A DNA stretch of 64,000 bases from Carya illinoinensis (taxonomy: Eukaryota > Streptophyta > Magnoliopsida > Fagales > Juglandaceae): NCBI RefSeq assembly GCF_018687715.1, contig NC_056762.1:16102364-16166363 (forward strand), written 5' to 3'. This document shows positions 33,887 through 46,508 of the stretch, piece after piece (the first letter of the stretch is position 1; every line of letters starts with the position of its first letter). Position numbers and translations under genes: made by a program. The notes below the pieces were generated by a model. That model worked only from the letters and a program-made list of their open reading frames with translations, searched no databases and was not told where the DNA came from.

Positions 33887-36800
33887 AACAAATTTCGTCC
33901 TCGAAATTTTGCAAGATCAACTACCAGCGCCAAAAAGATACCATAAACAACTCCGATTATACTTGAGAAAATCATACCATCAACCATTTCCACACAAGTA
34001 TGAAGAATGCACTTCCCAAAAATACTCCTATAAGCAACTCCATCATATTTGCACTAATCTCCCAGAAATGCATCACGTCTAGAACTCTTAAAGCGGCCAC
34101 GTAAACCGAAATCACCATATCTTGGTAATCTAATAGTCACTTCCAAAATAAACCATCAATAATCATCATTTGCACAACTAAAATATTACTCTCCAATTAC
34201 AAGTACCTGCTCGAAATTTCGAGTCGTCACTAATTACCCAAATTCAGCACAAAATTTAAATACCTAACTATCTCCAAAAATCACGTTTCCGTGCGCACTC
34301 TGATAACCCGCCAAAATACAAAAAGACTATATCCTCATAAATTAACACCCTTGAATACAAGCTAACTCTTAACACCTGAAAGCAAGAAAATCCTTTATCA
34401 CATTTTGATAGAAAATATAGTCTCCCAAAATCATGAATTTTCACTCCTATCCTTCAATTATCTCTAGCTACCCTAATCAAATCAAAATTCCGCAATGACA
34501 CCCATGATCATCAACAAAAAGACAATATCAATCAATTGCAACTTCCAAATTAAAAACAAGCAACATTATCACCAATATGCCAATCTCATCTAAGATTGAG
34601 AACAAAAGGCTCGGATCCGTCCCGACCAACTAATAAAGCACCTATAACTCCTACCTAACAACTTACACTTTCAAGATCATCATCTAAATTCTGAATATCG
34701 TCTAATTTAGAGATAACTAAATTCACTACGAACCACGATTAAATTCACGATAACCTTAATAAACCCTTCTTATAAACTCACTTACCTACTCCTATTCTCA
34801 TAACCCTAATATTAGCACGACTATTTCCTTCAATTGCATACAAAATTAAATCTCAAGATAGGCCATGCTATTCAAACCTCCAATCCATCAAAACTATGGC
34901 ACTACTCTCCTGACTTCTACTGCTTATTACCTTACGTACCTGTTTAGGCTAATCACCGTTGATTCCCAAACTTCCACTTTCAAGATTTTATTAACCACTA
35001 CACATGGCGACTCAACAATCTCTCTTCTAGTTAAATAAAATGTATATAATTCTCCCAATTGGACACTCAAAATCCAAAAGAAAGTATAGCCTCAAAATTT
35101 AAATTCCTGTGTGACCTCAAGTCACAATTAATTCTCTAAGATAGTCTCCACAATAAATGCCAACTATCACTCCAATTGGTAACTCACTTCAACTGTACAC
35201 TTCGATCAACTCACTAAGAACTCGAAGTTAAAATCTATTGAATTTAATACTATCACATCTAATCCATTTCAGTACTCACCAAAGCCACTTCTCTCAAGCC
35301 AAAAAGAGACTAGGATTTGTACTCTCCGAAATCCATACACTCTCACCACCACTATAAATGGATCTCATGTACCCTTAGCTAAGATCAATAATCATTCTAA
35401 CGGATAAGTGATCAATCACTTCCATTTCCAACATCCGTACCTTATCCTCAAAATAAACAAAATTTCATTTCCCAAAACCTGCATCATCTATTATCCTCAA
35501 CTCGGTATGAATCAATCCTAAAACTTGTCACTATAACCTCGAGCTATAACAATTATTGCCAACCCACATTCCATTGAGTAACACGCTTCGACTGAACGCT
35601 CCAATCGATTTACCACTATCATGTGTCAATCTCATACGTCCTTAGCCGAAACCAATAGTCATTCCAACATACAAGTAATCCATTACTACTATTTCTATCA
35701 TCTGGACTTATATCCGCAAATCAACAGAATCATTCCTATATCTGCTTAACTTATACCCTTAATATAAGCAAATAGTTAACGCTTAAAACTTTGTACAGAA
35801 AATGACCTTAAACCTGCTAATAATCCGTTCCCAAAAGTCTCTAGAACATAAGGTCTCAACTTCAATCGAATTCAATACCAACAATTAAGCTATTGCTTCC
35901 AAAACCTCAATGGGTCCATATCTTCCGAACCGACAAAAATCATTTCCTAAAATCGGTTACCACAACCTCGAGTTAACAATAGTCATTTTCTGAACTAAGT
36001 CAATATCTACAATCCTCAAAGAAGTATATGAGCTATATCATTACCTTCCATTCTCAAAGAAATGTACCCCAGAAAAATTTCATATTATTAACTAAACTCT
36101 GATCGACCCCATTTTAATGGTTGCAAACTAATCACTCTCCAGAGTGGATCAAGCTAACACCCCAAGTCTGTAAAATTAAGAAGTCAACTCTTATTATAAA
36201 TTGGTCCTTCAACTCTGTAATTCTAAAACTTTAAATCAAATAAGAATAATTTCTAAAATTTTTAAGATCAATGAGCTTACACCCCATAATAGGACAATCG
36301 GCTCCCAAAACTTTTAAAATCTAATACATTAATGGATAATAAATCATTTTCTGAAATTCTCGAGATTGATAGCTTTAATCCAAAACATTCACCTTAAAAC
36401 TTGTAAATTTTAAAACCCCAATTGCCACCAAAATGTTCATCCGAATCAGCGAAATTTAAAACTTGAAATTTAATTATTTCCCCCAAAGCTTGTCGAACCT
36501 AAAACCTTAATTACCAAAATCTTATTTCCTAAAATCTATAAGGCCTCAAACCTTAGATAAAATTATCTTAAACCAATCCTTAAAGTTCGTTGAACCTACA
36601 CTCTCCTATTCTATAGCTTCATTACATAAATTCTACAAAACCTAAGACCTCAACCATCTTAAGCGACTTAAAGCTAACTCCCCTCCTTAGTTGCAACTTA
36701 CATTCCTACTCCCAAGAAATTGCCTAATCCATGTCGTTCCCTTCTAGCCACAATATTATGAAAGTAACCCACCTTTATAAAATTCAACCCTACTTCACTA

Positions 36801-37221
36801 AGAATTTTTTTTTTTTTTTTTTTTTTTCAACGACATTCTCAATAGTACCGTCCTCCTGCCATAGCACAATCCTCAATCCCACTTTAACTCCAGACAAAAC
36901 AAAACAAAACAACTTAAAACAAAATAAACAAAACAAATAAACAACATACTTGCAATTCAAATAAAATCAAATCAAGTTAAAGAAAAACAAATAAAACCAT
37001 CATAAAACCAAAAACCAAAACCAACATCACACAGCAAGAAACAAAAGAAACCAGCATGCAAAAACATAACCAAATAAATAAAAACAAGCAAACAAGCTCA
37101 AACAGATAAACAAATAAAACAAATCAAATAAAAACTTTACTTAACATAATTTTAAAACACAAACTTTAAAAAGCATTCTGGTACTGCCTACGGGACATGT
37201 GGTTTTACCCAGAGCCAAACC
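33887..37221 (-). other. Non-coding interior of the LARD element
   Basis: About 3.3 kb without a significant ORF on either strand and without gag or pol remnants. It is rich in A and C on the plus strand. A T run of 22 bases lies at 36807-36828, and A-rich repeats (AAACAAAACAAAATAAAC type) lie at 36895-37130. Confidence 0.85.
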
Positions 37222-37233
37222 GCTCTGATACCA
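37222..37233 (-). other. Primer binding site of the LARD element
   Basis: The minus strand reads TGGTATCAGAGC, a perfect 12-base match to the Met-tRNA complement, two bases after the 5' LTR. Confidence 0.95.
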
Positions 37234-37235
37234 CC

Positions 37236-39522
37236 TGTGACGCCCCCAATTCCCCACGCCCGAACACGGGAAAATCGAGACGTCCGGATGGTGACAACCC
37301 GGGTCACCATCCCATCGACGGGTGCCAAGTGTGTGCAAAGGCAACAAGTGTGCACAAGAAAAACGCAGCGGATAACGAAAGTCATATAACTAAGTACCAG
37401 AATTTTTTTCTTAACATAATACAGGCTGTTTAAAACATACATAAATAAAATATTACAAAAACCACAAATACAGTTTTAAACAAATATAAAACATATCATC
37501 AGCAACCCGACGGAGCCGCATCCTCGGGCTCAGCCTCCTCCTCCTCATCCTTATCACCTGCACCAAAAGCTACGGAACCACAAATGGTTCCGCAGGTAAG
37601 TAAACCCAAACGCTACCAGATAAAAACACATAGGACTCAAACAATATGCATGAAACATGCCCAATGCACAAAGCCTATAAAACATAATTTTTTCCACACA
37701 CGCCAAAAATCCCATTTGGCCCAAAAACATATCCTTTCCGAAAAACACGCCAAAAGTCACATTTGGCCGCCAGAAGTCCATCTGGCCCAATATCTCGCCA
37801 GAAGTCCATCTGGCCCACGCCAAAAGTCCCATTTGGCCTCACAAACCATTATCCAATTTTAACCGTATGCACCATGACCTCCCCTAGGGGTCATCCGCAC
37901 ACCCTGGCTCCAGTGCCACACCGCAGAGTACCACTACGCATGTGACACCTAACGAGCGATGCCCAGTTCCGCGCCCCGCGCGTTCGTAGCCAAGCATCCT
38001 CTAGCCCTCGCCAGCGAAGGGCCACGGAGTCGGTGAGTAGGGCGATGCCCGGTTCCGCGCCCGGCGCGTTCGTAGCCAAGCATCCCCTAGCCCCGCTCCC
38101 GTCATCGCTCTCGACAACTCAGGGGACATCACTCAGTTTATTCCGCTCCCGAGTGACCAGAGGAGCTCCACTGAGATAATAACCCATCCCGGCTTGGGCT
38201 CGTGATACACACGCACCCGCAATACACTTACGCCAATACACAGGCTTTTCACATAAATCCACAAACACGCGTGCATGCACCATGTAATGCCATAACAATG
38301 CATAATAAAATAATCCAATAACATAAAACAAATAAACAGGCAACTCCGTCCTCCATCCATCCGACCCCCGGAACTCCTCAGACTCAGTCCGGAATCAACA
38401 ACCAACAACAATAAATAAATTGAATGACCGATATATATTTAAATCTGAAAATAGGGTTTGGAAAATACTTACAGCGCTATATGGTATTTTTAGAAAGCTT
38501 GTGGCGTTGCACACGGCGGAAGAAAAGCAACGTAACAGTGTATTTTACACTGTGTCCGTGGGTAATAAATTACCCACTTTTGAACGGGGACAAACTAGAG
38601 CTTAGGATTGATAGGGAATGGTCTAGGGATGATTGTGAAGCTATTGGAAGTGGTGGTTGGCCGTGGGTGGCGGCGAAAACGTCGGAAATAGGCCGGAAAA
38701 CTCAAATCGGAAAGCAAGCTCGTAGGAGCTGTTCCGGTGGTCGTTGGAGGCCGGAAATAGGTGGGTTAGGACGGCAAGGAGTCGGTGATGAAGTGGTGAA
38801 GAAATGGTGGCCGGAGGTGGAGCGACGACGGCAGATCGAGCCAAAAACCGTGGGGCTTCAAATGGCTTTTTCGGCCAAACGGCCGGCCGGATGGGGGAGA
38901 TATTTGGTGGGAAGGTGCACCGGAGGGAGGGGGTTCGAACAAGACCGGCGGCGAGCCAAACGGTGGCCGGACGGCGGCGGTCTGGGCTGAAGAAGATTCC
39001 GGCGACAGGGGTGAAAACAGAGCAGGTGCAGCAACTTCCGGCGGCTCTCGAAAGCTAACGGCTGGTCCGATGGCTCTGAAAATTGGTGGGGATGATCTAT
39101 GGTGGAAGGGGAAGAGAATAGTGGTGACGGCGCACCAAACGGTGGCCGGACGGCGAAGAACCGGCCGGTCAAAGTGGAGGCAACGGGAATGAGAAAAAGA
39201 GGGAGGACGCACGGGGAGAGGGAAACCGGAAAGGAAAAGAGAAAGAAAAAGAAGAAAAGAAGAAAAGAAGAAAAAGAAAAAGGAAAAAGGGAAAAGAAAA
39301 AGAGAAAAGAAAAGAAATGAGGTCCAGTCCTCACTCCGGAAACTAAAACTGATCCGCCGAAAACGATTTTAAAAACTGTAAAACGACTAAATAAAATAAA
39401 CACCACATCAAATAAATTAAAAACCAATTTAAAACACATTAATTTAAAATAAATAAACTAATATATTAATTAAATTAAAAACAACCATTCAGTGAAAATA
39501 CACGCAAAAGCGGGTCATCACA
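37236..39522 (-). repeat. 5' LTR of the LARD element
   Basis: Nearly identical to 31556-33870, with only scattered substitutions and one fewer 28-bp unit. Same TG...CA ends. It carries the transcription signals of the element, which I could not pinpoint. Confidence 0.95.
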
Positions 39523-39928
39523 AAATATTCTCGTAAAGAATGTTTGGGTACAACTCTTAAATTGTCCAAAGTGGACAATTTGGGATTCTATCATCTATAT
39601 GGCATATATATTCAGTTAAAACTCATGTGTTAGTCAATTAAAATTTTGGTTTAGCATTTTCTTACATTCTTCGAGTATGTAGTCCGTAAGTATCTCGGCC
39701 CATGAATAGGGTCGATGACTTACCGTGACTGGCATACTTGAAGAATTCTAGGGAAATGCTGCCGAAATTTTTATTAACATACGAGTTTTGGACTGAGTAT
39801 ATATGCGATATAGATGATAGTCTCTCGAATGGGATAGGACCACCTACCTTAAAAATAGATGGTACCCAGACACGTTTATTATAATAGTTTATTGATAGTG
39901 CTTATCCCATGAATTGGGTTTTTTATAG

Positions 39929-42900
39929 ATGGATAAGAGTTGGATGTTGTTGGGAGATAGACTTGGTCAAGACTATAAGTAATATGCACAAGGGGTAAAG
40001 TCTTTCTTAGAATTTGCTTCTGGGAGTGTTGATAGTCGAGGATTTATAAGATGCCCATGCAAGAAGTGCAAAAACCTTAGTTCATATAATATGATGGCTG
40101 TGAATGATCATTTATTCGTAAATGGGTTTGATCCAAAATATTCACATTGGGTTTTACATGGCAAACCATTTCCTAAGGGAGTTCGATTTGGTAGTAATCT
40201 TAATCAGATGGATGAATGTAATGAGATTGGCACGGATGACATAAATGATGATGTTTCTGATGATAGCAATGATAATGGAGAAAATATGACTGAAATGTTA
40301 GGGGATCTTGGCGCAGGCATATTTGGTGCTAGGGATGGAGAAGGAATATCTGTACAATCATTTGAGGGAAATGAAGAATTTAGATTACTATGGGAGGATG
40401 CATAACGAGAATTGTACCCAGGGTGCACCCGTCATAGCAAGTTGTCATTCACTGTCCGTCTACTCCATATTAAGTCTATTTGTCGTATTTCTGCAAAGGC
40501 CATCGATATGTTGCTTGAATTATTTAAAGAGGCTCTCCCACAGGATAGCGTAGTACCTCGAAATTTTTATGAAGCGAAGAAATTGAAGCGAGGTTTAAGA
40601 TTTGATTATAATATCATCCATGCATGTAAAAATGATTGTAGTCTCTTCTGGAAACAATATGCAGAATTTGATTTATGTCCGGTGTGTTATGAGTCAAGAT
40701 GGACATCAGATAAGCGTACCCCATAAAGTGCTAAGACATTTTCCGCTTATTCCTCGACTTCAGAGATTGTTTACTTCCCAAATTACTGCGACATATATGA
40801 CTTGACATCACACAAGGAGAGTTCAAAATGATCAATTCCTCACGCATCCTGCAGATTCCTTACAATGGAAGAAATTTGATGACGAGTATCCATGGTTTGC
40901 CAGAGAACCTCGCAATGTACGTCTTGAGTTAGCAACTGATGGCTTTAATCCATTTGGTAACATGAGCACTTCTCATAGCACCTAGCCTGTCATAGTAATG
41001 CTTTATAATTTGCCACCATGGAAGTGTATGAAAGATCCCTATTTTATGATGACTTTATTAATCCCAGGGCCAAGGTCACCAGGAAATGAAATAGACGTAT
41101 ATTTGCAGCCAATGATAGCAGAGTTGAAAGAGTTGTGGGAGCAGGGTGTCAATACATATGATATGGCCATGTCGGAAGAATTCAAGATGCATGCTGCAGT
41201 ACTTTGGACAATAAATAATTTTCCGGCATACGGTAATTTGTCTAGGTGGAGTACGAAATGAAAGATGGCTTGTCCTGTTTGTAACAAAGATACACAGTCT
41301 CAGTGGTTAACGAATGGTCGGAAGTTATGTTTCATGGGACACCGTCGATATCTACCTCATGATGATAGATGGCGTTCAAATAGAGCATTGTTTGATGGAA
41401 GGGTTGAGCGTAGGTCATCACCACCAGAGTATTCTGGTATTGATATTCTCACTCAATTAGAAGATGTTCCAGACAATAGATTTGGGAAAAATGCAAGATG
41501 TGGAAAGAGAAAAAGACAAGCAGTGGAATTGAATTGGACAAAAAAAGTAATTTTTTTTAGTTGCCATATTGGTCTACCTTGACACTCCATCACAATCTAG
41601 ACGTTATGCATATTAAAAAAATATATGCGAGAATATTTTGGATACCCTGATGTCAATACAAGGGAAGACAAAAGATACAGTCAACTCTCGTAAAGATTTG
41701 AAAGAGTTGGGAATAAGATCGGAGTTGCATCTGCAAGATACTGGGTCGTCAACTTATATGCCCCTTGGATGGTATACACTTTCGAGTGATGAGAGAAAGA
41801 AATTCTGTGACTAGTTCATGACAATCAAATTACCCGATGGTTATGCTTCAAACATGTCAAGATGTGTCCAAGCTCATGATTGGAAGATAACTGGTCTCAA
41901 AAGTCACAACTGCCATATATTTTTGCAGCGACTGTTGCGAGTTGGTGTGCGCAGAAAGCTTACTCGAGATGTTCGTGCAGCTCTGACAGAATTAAGATGA
42001 TTGTTCAGGAGTATTTGCAGTAGAACGTTGAAGGTTGATGCCTTAATAAAAATGGAAGCTGACATTGCATTGATATTGTGCAAGTTGGAGAGTTTGTTCC
42101 CGCCTTCATTCTTTGATGTAATGGTTCATTTGGCTATGCATCTACCTCGTGAGGCTTTAGTTGCTGGCCCTGTTCAGTATAGATGGATGTATCCTATTGA
42201 ACAGTTTTTGGGAAAACTTAAGCGATCTGTAGGGAATAAGGCTCGTCTGGAAGGATCGATCGCAGAGTCATATATTCATAATGAGTGGCATACATTTTGT
42301 TCAATGTATTTTCGTGGGGTTGATACTAGATTTACAAGACCCGATCGAAATTATGAAGGTGGACAAATGGGAGTTTCGTCAGCATTTACTGTGTTTTCCC
42401 AGAAAGTACATCCCATTGGTGCACAAGGGGGCTATGACCTATGTGGGCGAGAGTTTGAAAGAGCTCGTTGGTATGTCTTGAATAACTGTGAAGAGATTGA
42501 CATTATTTGAGGTTAGTGATGATCATCTAATTTAATAGTATTTTTAAGTGTATTTATAATAATATAATATATATTGATACCAATTAATAGCTCACATTAA
42601 CATACGCAGTGAACATATATAACTACTTCGGACGAATGGTGTGATTGACGTAGAAAAGATATACGAAGAAAAATTTGCCTCATGGTTTGAACATACGGTA
42701 TTACTAAAAATAAATATGCACAATTATTTTAAATTTTATACATTTTGTATATGGTATTGATATTTATATATGATATTGATATGAGTAAAATGAAATTTAT
42801 TTATGTAGGTTGCATCGAAATATAGTGAACATTCAGGTGAAATCTCACCAAAAGTATATGCTTTGGCATGTGGTCCGTCTAAGCGGGCTATCCAATATTC

Positions 42901-43504
42901 AGGATGTTTGGTGCGTGGATATAGATTTCACACAACAGACAGAGAACGATATAGGAAAACTCAAAATTGTGAAGTCGTAGTCGAAAGAAGTCATGGGGAT
43001 GATAATATCGACTTTTACGGAATTGTGGAAGATATTATAGCATTAAAGTATGTGGGGGGATATATGGTCTAGTTATTTAAATGTAATTGGTGGGATGTCT
43101 CAAATCCTAGGTTGGGAGTGCGTAAAGATAAATATTTTGTAAGTGTCAATACCTCTCGCAAATGGTATGAGGACGATCCTTTCGTTCTCACAAACCAAGC
43201 AAATCAAGTTTTTTATTTAGATGATCCGGAGTTTGGAAATCCATGGCGGGTAGTCGAGAAGTTTGTACCAAGAAATGTATATGATTATATTCCAGAGGCA
43301 GATAAACCACATGAAGAAGTTGATAGTCTAGACCATGAAGAAGCATATCAAGAAAATGAATCAGGCATCAATCTATTTGTTGATTTAAGCCAATATGACA
43401 TGGTCCCATTGCACAGAGAAGATGTTCAACCCGAAGTAATTGAAGGTGACATGTTGGAAGAACATGAATCAATTAAAGTGACTACTGATGATGAGAGCGA
43501 CTGA
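39929..43504 (+). pseudogene. TNP2: TNP2-type CACTA transposase pseudogene
   Basis: TNP2 (TNPD) is the transposase of En/Spm elements. The start follows a TTTATAG acceptor. First is a transposase-associated domain: MDKSWM, RCPCKKCKN, then FVNGFDPKYSHWVLHG. The transposase core spans about 40420-41600, with ELYPGCT, LLELFKEALP, CLFWKQYAEFDLCPVC-like text, LATDGFNPFGN, MACPVCNKDT and GHRRYLP. A conserved C-terminal domain follows at 42010-42500 (KLESLFPPSFFDVMVHL, YRWMYPIEQFLGKLK), then the last domain at 42860-43330 (RGYRFHT, DVVERSHG-like, FYGIVEDI). Stops include 39980, 40403, 40803 and 40983; there are frameshifts near 40710 and 41590-41810. Introns near 42515-42810 are likely real. Confidence 0.88.
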
Positions 43505-43617
43505 TCCAACAAAACTGATACCGAATGATTTTCAAACAGATATTTGTGCAGGTATAATTCTTATAAAAAGATTCTCCCATTTGTTTGAATAATAACTTAT
43601 TATAATTTCAAACAGAT

Positions 43618-45137
43618 ATGCCTCCTAAACGCAAAAGAACACGTGAGCCATCTCCACCACCTACTAATTCCCCGTGTGATTTACCTGTCAACAATGGTGG
43701 GCCAATATCACCAGAACCAGAACAAGATATTTTATCATTGCATATCTTTTAAATTATATGATTATTTTAATTAAAATATATGATTTAATTTTTGTATATA
43801 TAGCTATTGTAAATCAGCGTCGAGTTAGAAGCATTACGAGGGGTGTCGGCATAAAGAAAGTAAGGAAAGTAGGTAAAATTAAAGTTGATATACCTGATCA
43901 TCACACCGGCGGCTCTGGGGATTCAGCAACTTGGCTTGCTTCTTATGTTGGTACACTTACTCGCACGTATGCATCGATGGTTACATCCTCCTGAGCTAAA
44001 GTTCTCCAAGATGTGAAAGATCACATAAAAAATCGTTGTCTGGTAATAAGTTACTCAAGAGAACATTTTTATTTAAATAACTTTTGAAATTATACTAATT
44101 GCTTCTAATTTTTTGAAGGATGAGTTTGAACTAAATTTTGGCCGACGAGGGGATCGACTAACGATTGAGAAACTGATGTCGAATGCATTTCGGAGGGACA
44201 AAGGTCGATGCCATCCACACTATCAGAAGTTCAGTACTACGACAGAGGCGAGTCAAAATCCATTCCAAGCAATGCCACCAAACAATTGGGAGAAAGTTTG
44301 TGATATGTTTGAAGATTCTGCTTATCAGGTAATTTTGCTGCTGTCTTTTTTTAATATGATAGATGTATTATATATAAAATTATAATACTTTTTTTAGCAA
44401 TAGAGTACGGTGAACAAAGCAAATAGATCAAATTTAACGATACACCATCATGCGGGTTCTCGATCTTTTCATCACTTGTAAAAAAAAAATGGTTAGTTAT
44501 TTTATTTTCCATTAAATATTAATACATACACTTTTCTGGTTTAAATTCTGATATTAATTTTCATTTTGCAGCAAGAAGAAAATCCTGCTGATTATGATCT
44601 GACCTAATTGTATGCTAAAGTACATAAAAATCGTGATGGTGTTTGGAGCAATCCTGAAGCAGAGACAAATTATGTAAGTTTAAGTTTATTTAATTTCATT
44701 GTCTAGATATATTTTTGTTACCTATACTAATTTTAATGTTTTTCTTTTTGTAGGACAAGATGAAATCTCTTAAAGACACTGCTGCAGATCCATCTGATGA
44801 ATCATCTGTCAACGATGCTCAAATCTTTTCTCAAGTTCTTGGATCACGTTCTGGATATTTGAGGGGCTTAGGACGTTGCGTGAAGCCATCCTCAACATCA
44901 TCATCCTCCTCTAAAGCCAGATCAAATGACGACCAGACTAAGAGGTTAGAGGAAGGTACACTTGAGATAGAACGATTGAGGTCGAAAGAAAAAGAGTTGA
45001 TGACCCAATTAGATCAAGCAGCAGATTTTGAGGCAAGATTAGAAGAGAGTCTACAATTAAATAATCAAAAAATGTTTGAACAATTCCAGTCAATGATGTC
45101 TCAAAACCCTATGCCACCAATACCACCACAATTATAG
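43618..45137 (+). pseudogene. Second CACTA gene, plant transposase (Ptta/En/Spm) type
   Basis: Starts MPPKRKRTREPSPPP after a TTCAAACAG acceptor. Later exon-like pieces give QRRVRSITRGVG, ELNFGRRGDRLTIEKLMSNAFRRDKGR (44122-44210), NNWEKVCDMFEDSAYQ, then after a stop NKANRSNLTIHHHAGSRSF near 44412-44470. That last motif, with Asn-Arg and His-Gly-Ser, is typical of the plant transposase family encoded beside TNP2. The last piece (44760-45137) has a Ser run and a coiled coil (KRLEEGTLEIERLRSKEKEL). Introns of about 50-130 bases separate the pieces. In-frame stops near 43991 and 44399 indicate decay. By position it corresponds to the TNPA-like partner, but the similarity is to the other family. 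Confidence 0.7.
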
Positions 45138-45259
45138 TTCATTTAATTTTTTTAATTAACTTTATTTATGATGTTTGTAAACATTTGAACAATTGATGTA
45201 TATAGATTACAATTTGTATTACTATTATCATTTTAATTAAATTTTATTCTGTTTGATCA

Positions 45260-45660
45260 ATAACGTTCGAACTTTAAATAATGCGTTTGAATGGTAAATT
45301 ACCATTTATGCATACATTCGAACAAAAACATATCCATTCAAACACAAAAAACTCATTCGAACGTATCGGGAAATACAATCAGTGCCTTTGTTCGAACAAT
45401 TAAATATTCATTCGAATAACGATGTTTTCAAAACTTCGTTCGAACAAAATATTTCAATAAATATATTGTCTGTTCAAATAGTTAAAATTTTTCTTCGAAC
45501 AAAAGTCACTTCAAACTGTGTTGTTCGAACGGATTCGGTCAGAGATGGTTGTTGGTTCGAATTATCATTTCCTGTTGTTCGAACAATAATTTTTTCATTC
45601 AAACTTCATTCTGAGATGAAATTTTTTTGTCTCAAAAAAAATTTTCCGTTCGAACGATTT
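45260..45660. repeat. TTCGAA motif cluster, right subterminal
   Basis: About fifteen motifs with TTCGAA core or one-base variants (GTTCGAAC, ATTCGAAC, CATTCGAATA), in both orientations, between the last exon and the right end. It mirrors the cluster at 26955-27120. Confidence 0.75.
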
Positions 45661-45825
45661 CGACTGGTTCCTCCCAATTTCGTCCCTAAAAGTACTTTTT
45701 GGAGACGAAATTCGATTTTCGTCTCTGAAAATCTTCTGAGACAGTCTTTCTGAGACAAAATAGAGACAAAAAATTTTTGTCTCCAAAAACTTCTAGGGAA
45801 GAAATTCTTATTTTTTGAGACAAAT

Positions 45826-45857
45826 TTTTGTCTCCAAAAACCAATTCTTTTGTAGTG
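45826..45857 (-). repeat. Right terminal inverted repeat of the CACTA element
   Basis: Read on the minus strand: CACTACAAAAGAATTGGTTT, then GGAGACAAAAATTTG. Inverse of the left end with small changes. Confidence 0.9.
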
Positions 45858-45860
45858 ACA

Positions 45861-46503
45861 TATAGTACTTCTCTTCTATAAATACACCATGAAACCGGGT
45901 GGAGTTGCTTGTTGCGGGTCATGGGTATGGATCCTAGTTCATGGTTAGGTCTTGTGGCCCATCAAACAAGTCTAATGGGCTTGGGTCTTCGTTCCTAGAG
46001 CAACATCCTAACCCAATTTCATTTACTTCCAATTCTAAACCTAACAATCTAAACACTATAATCTTTCAGGGTTTGAAATCCAAACCTTCCTAATTTAACC
46101 TCAGATAAAAAAACTGAAGCCTACTCAAATATCCAAATCTGAGCTAGGATTCCCAAAAATAATACATTGGATAAAATGATCGAGCACACCTAATAAATAT
46201 ATATATAATAACATAAAATTACACATAAAATAATACAGCAATCATAATAATTAATACTACAAAATAATAATAATAAAATAAATTAAAGTATCTCCTAAAT
46301 CATACTTGGGTTACACGGCTTTGGCAAAGAATTTATTATTTTATGTGCTGTTAAGGTGAATATTTGGGTGAAATTATTGTTAGGCTTTTAATGGGAAAGG
46401 GGATTTTGCTGGATACGTGAAGACGCAGCTGAAGAGTTTTGAGATATTGATATACACACGCAAGCATAGCATTGGCATGTAGCCATTGCCAAGTCTAAAA
46501 TGA
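45861..46503. other. Spacer, no recognised feature
   Basis: AT-rich non-coding DNA with AATAAT microsatellite near 46255-46280. It continues after the solo LTR at 48753. Confidence 0.55.
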
Positions 46504-46508
46504 AATTC

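Larger units (their letters stand above)
31556..39522 (-). mobile_element. LARD-like non-autonomous LTR retrotransposon
   Basis: 7967 bp with perfect target duplication AAATA (31551-31555 and 39523-39527). Two nearly identical LTRs of 2315 and 2287 bp flank 3365 bp that have no gag or pol. The primer site and purine tract are intact and place it on the minus strand. LTRs with TG...CA ends, a large non-coding interior and both priming signals match the definition of a large retrotransposon derivative. The close similarity of the LTRs means recent insertion. It must have used proteins from another element, probably a gypsy type, though nothing in it shows which. It sits inside the CACTA transposon. 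Confidence 0.93.
26820..45857 (+). mobile_element. CACTA (En/Spm) DNA transposon, defective
   Basis: The left end is CACTACAAGAAATT and the right end, read inverted, is CACTACAAAAGAATT. A 3-bp target duplication ACA lies at 26817-26819 and 45858-45860. Both are hallmarks of the superfamily. Inside are TNP2 and a second transposase-like gene on the plus strand, an opposite-strand ORF near the left end, and clusters of TTCGAA motifs. It spans 19.0 kb, but 8.0 kb of that is a later LARD insertion, so the element was about 11.1 kb. All of its genes carry stops, so it is not autonomous now. Confidence 0.93.

Noticed and set aside
40204..40428. Minus-strand ORF over the TNP2 acidic stretch
   Set aside because: Antisense shadow of the transposase frame.
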